Assembly: GCA_944358545.1 (NCBI GenBank)
Contig: CALVRJ010000011.1
Location: forward strand, 1 to 35,392
Source of the DNA: an uncultured Bacilli bacterium
GTDB lineage: Bacteria > Bacillota_I > Bacilli_A > RF39 > UBA660
Direction: 5' to 3'
Length of the DNA: 35,392 nucleotides
Shown: piece by piece, positions 30,377 through 35,392 of the stretch
Layout: every line of letters begins with the position of its first letter
How positions within the stretch are numbered: position 1 is the stretch's first letter
Notes under the pieces: generated by a model
Database searches by the model: none
Seen by the model: only the letters and a program-made list of their open reading frames with translations
Told to the model about the DNA's origin: nothing
Translations under genes and position numbers: made by a program

Positions 30377-31035
30377 ATCTTATATCCCTTTCCTCTTATA
30401 TTTTGAATAAAATCAGGCTTATCAATTTCTTCTAATTTCTTCCTTAATCTATTCAAATTAACATTTAAAATATTATCATCTAAATAATATTTTTCATTCC
30501 AAAGATAATCAAGTAATTCCTCTTTTGAAACAATTTTATCTGGATTTAAAAAGAAATAATATAAAATATGAAATTCATTTCTTGTTAATTCGGTTTGCTT
30601 ATCTCCGTTTTTTATAATAGATAAATGCAAATCTAAAGTAACATCTTTTACTTTTATTTCTTTATATCTAATAGGATCTTGTACTTTTAAAGTTCTTTTA
30701 ATTTTTTCTAGTAATATATCTTTGTTATATGGCTTTGTAATGTAATCATCTCCACCAGATAAGATACTTTTTAACTCATCTTCATCACTTGTCATACTAG
30801 TAACAAATATTATTGGTACATTTTCTTCTTTTTTAATTTTCCTGCAAATATCATAACCATTATCATTAGGTAAATTCACATCTAATAAAATTAAGGACTT
30901 ATCTATATTTTTTATTTCTTTTACTATATCTTTGGTAAAATCATCTACCAGCAAAACTTTATAAGAATGAGCTTCTAAGAGTTCTTTTAATTCACTTCTA
31001 ATTCTCTCATCATCCTCTACGATTAAAATTGCCAT
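30373..31035 (-). CDS. BceR-type OmpR-family response regulator
   Basis: 220 aa. Receiver domain with acidic pocket EDD (7-9), phosphoacceptor D52 (LILLDVNLP), T at FVTSM and K in YITKPYNKD. C-terminal winged helix of the OmpR type (TELTRNEFHILYYFFLNPDKIVSKEELLDYLW, then VNLNRLRKKL and RGKGYKI). It probably activates the ABC genes upstream on phosphorylation by the adjacent kinase. It has its own TATAAT as well as possible read-through from bceB. Confidence 0.93.
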   Translation of the reverse strand: MAILIVEDDERIRSELKELLEAHSYKVLLVDDFTKDIVKEIKNIDKSLILLDVNLPNDNGYDICRKIKKEENVPIIFVTSMTSDEDELKSILSGGDDYITKPYNKDILLEKIKRTLKVQDPIRYKEIKVKDVTLDLHLSIIKNGDKQTELTRNEFHILYYFFLNPDKIVSKEELLDYLWNEKYYLDDNILNVNLNRLRKKLEEIDKPDFIQNIRGKGYKI

Positions 31036-31069
31036 AATTAAACTCCTTTCGTAATTAATGTCCTTTAAT

Positions 31070-31075
31070 ATTATA
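31070..31075 (-). promoter_or_regulatory. -10 box of the two-component genes
   Basis: TATAAT on the minus strand, 35 bp before the regulator ATG; the T-rich -35 region is not convincing. No hairpin terminator separates bceB from this point. Confidence 0.45.
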
Positions 31076-31103
31076 CCTTATTATCCCAAAAGAAAAAAAC
31101 TCA

Positions 31104-33113
31104 TTACCTAGAGCTTTCATCTTCAACATTGTTTTTAAATGTAATATAAGTTGCTATATAATAAATTCCATAAATAACTAAGAATATACCTATTGTTATA
31201 AATATTGTTACCAAATAATTCATTGATGCACTAGTTACTGCATAAAATAATCTATTTATTGAAAAGGCAGTTACAACGGCAATGACAATTGGATAAATTA
31301 TTGGGAATAAGAAATTTGCAGTAATTTGTTTTCTAATAGTTTTATGAATTTGATCTTTTTCTACACCTAATTTTTCTAACAATTTATATTGATATTTATT
31401 TTTATTGGAGTCGCTTAATGTTTGGATAGATAAAATTGTACCAACCACTGTTATAAATATGAAACTCACATAAAGAAGAGAGAATGAAAATATTGTCATA
31501 GCTGATTTATTCATGGATTCATAATATCCTCTAACAGTAACTGGGAAGTATTTAGAAATGTAATCACCATCTGGGAACTCATAATAACCTATCTCTTCTA
31601 ATTTCATGTTATCTTCTTCTGTTGTTTCATTTTTAGTATTAAAAACATAGAGTTCTGTTACCACTTGCATATTTTTAGCCACATCATCTGGGATAACAAT
31701 AATGAAACTATTACCTGTTGACCATCCTAATCTAAAATTTTTTATAGTTGTATCTTTTAATGATAATTCTTTACCATTAATAGTAATTTTTTCATTAGAT
31801 TTTTCTATTTTTTCTAAATACTCCTCAACTGTTTTATCTCCAGTAACAAAATACTCATCATCTTTTAATTCAATAGTATCTACTCCAAGCATTTCTAATA
31901 ACTTATTATAATCAGAAACTTTTAAGTATGAATCATAATCATATAGACCATTATCTCCAATATCATCAATGTACTTTGATACTTGGTGGGACTTAAGAGT
32001 TAATATTTGATAATGTAGTTCATCAGTAATATCATAATTTTGATGAATATAATCTATATACTCCCATGCTTTTTCTCTATTATCACCGATTCCAGTCCAA
32101 CTTTCATCTACTTCACTATACATTCCTTCAACTAAAATATCATAAGGTGCTTGTTGCTCTATATTGTTCTCATACGCATCTTTCATAACAAATGACATAT
32201 TCATACAAATTAGATTTAAGGTAATTAATAAAGATAATGTTCCTAGTGCCATACCTATTGTTTTAGATTTTGCTTCAAAGTTTTTTACAACAAACAAATT
32301 ATCTTTACTATATTTTATTTTCTTTCTCTTACTTATAAAAGCTAAAATAAAATCTCCAAGTGTAAATGTAATCCCATATATACTAACAATTAACATAATC
32401 ATAGCAACAAGTAAATAAATTAACACATTTGGTTGCATTGTTTTAAAGAAATAATCACATATATATAATCCAGTAATTCCCATAATAACAAATATTATAA
32501 ATAAAACATTTCTATATTTTTTCTTTTTCCATATTTTTTGTTCATTTTGCTTTTCTAAATATAATAAATCATGAATTTTCATTTTTTTCATTCTTCTACT
32601 ACTTCTAAATAAAGTAAAAGCATAAATTAAAACAAAATATAGTATGGAAAGCAATACTGGTGTTAAAGAAACTTGCAAGGATATTTGATAAGGCATTTCA
32701 AATAAATTCATTACAATAGCAGAAAATAAATTTCCAAAAATTATTCCAATAAAGAAAGAAAGTGTAAAAGCAATAAGTCCTAAAATTAAATTTTCTAAAA
32801 GAAATAAACGATTAATTTGCTTTTTCTCAATACCTAAAATCATGTATGTACCAAATTCTTTACTACGTTTTTCAAACATAAAACGCATAGTATAATTAAT
32901 AAGCCAAGCTATTACGAAAACAATAATTACACTTACAAATATTACAGCATATTTTAGATTACTCATCGTGGATGATAACTCTGTAATATCCTTTGAAAAT
33001 GCTACAAAATTAAAAGCAAAAATTAATGAAAAAGCCATTACAACTGTTACTATATAAATAATATAATCTTTTAGACTTCTTTTAACATTACGAAGAGCTA
33101 ATTTACTTAACAT
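31104..33113 (-). CDS. BceB-type ABC transporter permease
   Basis: About 669 aa. It has the ten-helix layout of peptide-detoxification permeases: one N-terminal helix, two FtsX-like helix groups, and a large extracellular domain (about 315-520) between helices VII and VIII, which in this family senses bacitracin-like or lantibiotic peptides. Signatures: ALRNVKRSLKDYIIYIVTV, FEKRSKEFGTYMILGIEK and QYKLLEKLGVEKDQIHKTI. The start ATG overlaps the ATPase stop region; an in-frame GTG lies one codon earlier. The substrate cannot be predicted. Confidence 0.92.
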   Translation of the reverse strand: MLSKLALRNVKRSLKDYIIYIVTVVMAFSLIFAFNFVAFSKDITELSSTMSNLKYAVIFVSVIIVFVIAWLINYTMRFMFEKRSKEFGTYMILGIEKKQINRLFLLENLILGLIAFTLSFFIGIIFGNLFSAIVMNLFEMPYQISLQVSLTPVLLSILYFVLIYAFTLFRSSRRMKKMKIHDLLYLEKQNEQKIWKKKKYRNVLFIIFVIMGITGLYICDYFFKTMQPNVLIYLLVAMIMLIVSIYGITFTLGDFILAFISKRKKIKYSKDNLFVVKNFEAKSKTIGMALGTLSLLITLNLICMNMSFVMKDAYENNIEQQAPYDILVEGMYSEVDESWTGIGDNREKAWEYIDYIHQNYDITDELHYQILTLKSHQVSKYIDDIGDNGLYDYDSYLKVSDYNKLLEMLGVDTIELKDDEYFVTGDKTVEEYLEKIEKSNEKITINGKELSLKDTTIKNFRLGWSTGNSFIIVIPDDVAKNMQVVTELYVFNTKNETTEEDNMKLEEIGYYEFPDGDYISKYFPVTVRGYYESMNKSAMTIFSFSLLYVSFIFITVVGTILSIQTLSDSNKNKYQYKLLEKLGVEKDQIHKTIRKQITANFLFPIIYPIVIAVVTAFSINRLFYAVTSASMNYLVTIFITIGIFLVIYGIYYIATYITFKNNVEDESSR

Positions 33114-33867
33114 CACTCACATCTCCACCTAATAATGTTAATACGTCTAATATCTCGTTAAAGAATTCTTTTCTAGTCTTTTCGCCTCTTCTGATTTCAT
33201 TAAAAATTTTACCATCTTTTAGGAACAATACTCTCTTACAGAAACTTGCACTAAATGAATCGTGAGTAACCATTAAAATTGTAGCATTTAATTTTTCATT
33301 CATTTCATCCATTGTTTCTAAAAGCATTCTACTACTTTTAGAATCTAATGCTCCTGTTGGTTCATCTGCTAAAATTAATTTTGGTTTATTAATTAATGCC
33401 CTAGCACAAGCACATCTTTGCTTTTGTCCTCCTGATACTTCATAAGGATATTTATTCAATATATCTGATATACCTAATTTTTTAGCAATATCAGTAACTT
33501 TATTATCTACTTTATTAACATCTTCTTTATTAATAATTAAAGCAAGAGAAATGTTTTCAGCAATAGTTAAAGTATTTAGTAAATTGAAATCTTGAAAAAT
33601 AAATCCTAAATTTTCTCTTCTAAATGTTGCAAGCTCTTTTTCTTTTAATTCTGTTATATCTTCGTTTCCAACATAAATATGTCCACTTGTTACCTCATCT
33701 ATTGTAGATATACAATTTAAAAGAGTTGTTTTACCAGAACCACTTGCTCCCATGATAGCAACAAACTCGCCTTCATCTACTTTTAGTGATAAATCATTAA
33801 CAGCTTTAGTTATATTACTATTTGAGCCATAATATTTTTTTACGTTTTCTAATTTTAAAATTTCCAT
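33103..33867 (-). CDS. BceA-type ABC transporter ATPase
   Basis: 254 aa. Walker A GASGSGKTT (about 40-48), Q loop FIFQDFNLLNTLT, signature VSGGQKQR, Walker B LILADEPTGALD and H loop VTHD. A MacB/BceA-type ATPase that works with the adjacent permease to remove antimicrobial peptides from their cell-wall targets and to signal to the kinase. GGAGG precedes the ATG. First gene of the module. Confidence 0.93.
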   Translation of the reverse strand: MEILKLENVKKYYGSNSNITKAVNDLSLKVDEGEFVAIMGASGSGKTTLLNCISTIDEVTSGHIYVGNEDITELKEKELATFRRENLGFIFQDFNLLNTLTIAENISLALIINKEDVNKVDNKVTDIAKKLGISDILNKYPYEVSGGQKQRCACARALINKPKLILADEPTGALDSKSSRMLLETMDEMNEKLNATILMVTHDSFSASFCKRVLFLKDGKIFNEIRRGEKTRKEFFNEILDVLTLLGGDVSDVK

Positions 33868-33889
33868 CTAATTTCCTCCTTCGTTACTA

Positions 33890-33932
33890 AGTATATCAGT
33901 AATAAAGGAAAATAAAAATTACACTTTTGTAA
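33890..33932 (-). promoter_or_regulatory. bceAB promoter with BceR-type binding site
   Basis: Inverted repeat TTACA-N4-TGTAA (33919-33932) fits the consensus reported for BceR-like regulators. It lies directly upstream of a weak -35 (33913-33918), 17 bp and an extended -10 TGA-TATACT (33890-33895), as expected for a promoter activated by a regulator bound beside the -35. Confidence 0.8.
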
Positions 33933-33978
33933 GTAAAAAAACAAATCTAAAATGGTATTAGACTCGTTTTAAAACATC

Positions 33979-34341
33979 TTATTCAACAAAAAATAAACAA
34001 TAAATTACAATGATTCCAAAAAACATTAATATTCCAAACCCTATTATCAAATAAGTTTTTATTATACTTTTTACATTTTGTGAATCTTTATACAACGATT
34101 CTACTTTTTGCTGATCTATTTCCTTTATAATAGAATTAGGTATTGTATTATCCTTTACTAATTCATCTATACTAATTTCAAAAAGATTAGACAATTCTTC
34201 TAATTTGTCCATTTCAGGAGTTGTTTCACCAAGCTCCCATTTACTAACTGTTTGTCTTGCTACATTTAATTTATCTCCCAGTTCTTCTTGTGAAAGACCA
34301 GATGCTTTTCTTAATTTAATCAATTTTTCGTTAAATTTCAA
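33979..34341 (-). CDS. XRE regulator with a C-terminal membrane helix (first)
   Basis: About 121 aa. N-terminal helix-turn-helix KFNEKLIKLRKASGLSQEELGDKLNVARQTVSKWELGETTPEMDKLEELSNLFEISIDEL, then a linker and one membrane segment (IIKTYLIIGFGILMFFGIIVIYCLFFVE) that should tether it to the membrane. The ribosome binding site AAAGGA touches the ATG at 34350 but is 9 bases from the TTG at 34341, which also yields the family-typical MKFNEKL start, so I use the TTG. Upstream in-frame codons lie over the promoter. The position beside the Bce module suggests envelope-stress control. Confidence 0.8.
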   Translation of the reverse strand: MKFNEKLIKLRKASGLSQEELGDKLNVARQTVSKWELGETTPEMDKLEELSNLFEISIDELVKDNTIPNSIIKEIDQQKVESLYKDSQNVKSIIKTYLIIGFGILMFFGIIVIYCLFFVE

Positions 34342-34363
34342 TTTTATCATTCCTTTCAATTTT

Positions 34364-34401
34364 AGATATAAAAAGCTCTTTAAATATCTAATACAATTAT
34401 A
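34364..34401 (-). promoter_or_regulatory. -10 box and dyad upstream of the first membrane XRE gene
   Basis: TATAAT on the minus strand (34396-34401), followed downstream by a 26-bp dyad: AGATAT/ATATCT arms at 34364-34369 and 34384-34389 around AAAAGCTCTTT. Its place at the transcript start suggests an operator. Confidence 0.5.
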
Positions 34402-34469
34402 ATATCTTGACGCCTTATATCTACCATTTAGAACTGGAAATATGTCCCTTAAACATAACATTTAATATT

Positions 34470-34982
34470 TTAAAGTGTTTGTTTTAAAAATATTATTGTA
34501 GTAAGTATAAAGAAAATTCCATAAAAAATAGATGCTCTTATTTCTTTTTTATCTTTTGTATATTTATATTTATTATAACTATATGTCATACGATATATAA
34601 ACCAAATCATTGCAAAACCTAAACAATTCATATCTTTTTTGCCATAATAAATTAATAATATTAATGTTATGAATGTAAATACATCTACACCAATTTTGGA
34701 TGATTTTAAATCATAAAGTTCAGTAAGATTAACAATGTTTTCATCTGTTTTATTAATAATGTCTTCTTGTTTTATTTCTTCACCAGAAAGAATCTCATTT
34801 ATAGTAACACCTAATATTTTACTTAATGGTTTTAATAATGACATATCCATTAAACATAATCCACGTTCCCATTTACTTACTGCATTTGTACTTACACCTA
34901 ATTTTTCGGCAAGCTGTTCTTGTGTTAATTTTTTAGATTTTCTTTTTTGAGCAATAAATTTTCCTATTTTTTCTTGATTCAT
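34470..34982 (-). CDS. XRE regulator with C-terminal membrane domain (second)
   Basis: 170 aa. Helix-turn-helix IGKFIAQKRKSKKLTQEQLAEKLGVSTNAVSKWERGLCLMDMSLLKPLSKILGVTINEILSGE (1-70), a short linker, then about three hydrophobic helices (near 99-112, 118-132 and 150-168). It resembles widespread XRE-membrane regulators in which the DNA-binding domain is fused to a small integral membrane domain. GAGGGATAATC precedes the ATG. It reads toward the first membrane XRE gene, about 130 bp away. Confidence 0.85.
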   Translation of the reverse strand: MNQEKIGKFIAQKRKSKKLTQEQLAEKLGVSTNAVSKWERGLCLMDMSLLKPLSKILGVTINEILSGEEIKQEDIINKTDENIVNLTELYDLKSSKIGVDVFTFITLILLIYYGKKDMNCLGFAMIWFIYRMTYSYNKYKYTKDKKEIRASIFYGIFFILTTIIFLKQTL

Positions 34983-35091
34983 GATTATCCCTCATTTCAA
35001 GAATAATTTTATCAATTATTTTCTATTTTTTACACACACTAGAGGTTTAATTTTTAAATATACATAATTTCATTATCAAAAGAATGGATTA

Positions 35092-35331
35092 TTATTTATT
35101 ACTTTTTACTAAAACTATCGCTAAAATTAAAGTAATAACTATAACTACAATTGGTGCAACTTTAAAGAATATCCATTCAAAGGAATGCCATATAGTTCCA
35201 ATAACGCTCCATTCAGGATTGCTATAATCCCATGATTGGTATGGACTACCTAATATAGCCAATATTATAAAAAGCGATATAATACATGCATCTAAAACTA
35301 TTAAAAAGTTAATCGTTGATACTAGTACCTG
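35092..35331 (-). pseudogene. 5'-truncated small membrane protein
   Basis: Too short to have been called from a start codon: about 75 codons are open from 35331 to a stop at 35092 and read as a two-helix membrane protein (INFLIVLDACIISLFIILAI, then SPYQSWDYSNPEWSVIGTIW, then a second helix ending LVKSNK). No ATG, GTG or TTG start lies before the first helix, and an in-frame TGA sits at 35332-35334, inside the palindromic element. It was probably cut off by insertion or rearrangement there. The stretch 34983-35091 holds no other gene. Confidence 0.55.
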
Positions 35332-35392
35332 TCAAGTACACACTAAATAAAAATAATTATTTTATGAATATTTAAGTCTGTATTGTACAGGT
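35327..35392. repeat. Palindromic element or IS end at the window edge
   Basis: ACCTGTCAAGTACA (35327-35340) and TGTATTGTACAGGT (35379-35392) are imperfect inverted repeats (11 of 14) around an AT-rich near-palindromic core (AATAATTATT). This could be a small inverted-repeat element or the first end of a larger insertion sequence that continues outside the window. Its left edge coincides with the break in the adjacent membrane protein gene. Confidence 0.5.

Noticed and set aside
33979..34461. Longer N-terminus for the first membrane XRE protein
   Set aside because: The extra 37-40 codons cover the -10 box and dyad and have no ribosome binding site; the helix-turn-helix family starts at MKFNEKL.

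Overview
The window is AT-rich, uses TGA as a normal stop (transposase, rsgA) and TGG for tryptophan, and has strong AGGAGG-type ribosome binding sites and sigma-A promoters. With SecG, SpoVS, PrkC/PrpC, an RpoZ protein, SufU/SufB and a BceRS-BceAB module, this suggests an uncultured, low-GC, anaerobic gut-type member of the Bacilli/Erysipelotrichia-like Firmicutes (pyruvate:ferredoxin oxidoreductase supports anaerobic metabolism). The placement is inferred from gene content only.

Layout. 1-1.6 kb: an ISL3-type transposase gene whose upstream side carries five copies of a palindromic motif at an exact 34-bp period. 1.7-2.3 kb: a secreted, C-terminally anchored surface protein. 2.4-11.2 kb: a tightly overlapping housekeeping operon read right to left, rlmN-prpC-prkC-rsgA-rpe-pseudopilin-nifJ. 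11.3-17 kb: separate small units on the minus strand (secG, rpoZ, a DUF2779 nuclease, pyrimidine nucleoside phosphorylase, a protein of unknown function, an XRE regulator, ssb), with one divergent XRE regulator on the plus strand. 17.1-20 kb: a minus operon with an unknown gene, sufU, sufB and a small membrane protein. 20.1-24.1 kb: plus-strand genes: spoVS, a possible PD-(D/E)XK protein, tRNA-Gly(TCC), three diverged paralogues of an unknown family, a DUF2974 lipase-fold protein, then tRNA-Gly(CCC). 24.2-27.3 kb (minus): a DUF2828 (TROVE/vWA-like) protein with a 22-codon upstream ORF and a folded leader, an HTH protein, a short transcription unit with a 40-codon ORF, a helical protein and a hydrolase remnant. 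27.4-33.9 kb (minus): a GntR(YtrA)-regulated ABC exporter and a Bce-type antimicrobial-peptide sensing/detoxification module with a recognisable BceR-type operator. 34-35.4 kb: two membrane-tethered XRE regulators, a 5'-truncated membrane protein and a palindromic element at the window edge.

The least explained part is 20.4-26.6 kb. It has the paralogous trio between two tRNA-Gly genes, an inverted partial copy of the tRNA-Gly, a transcript predicted to start with a 13-bp hairpin, a gene whose ATG seems displaced by a 7-bp tandem duplication, an apparently leaderless lipase-like gene, and a Ro-like gene whose folded leader encodes a small peptide. None of these is proven to form one system. 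They are the best candidates for undescribed biology here.
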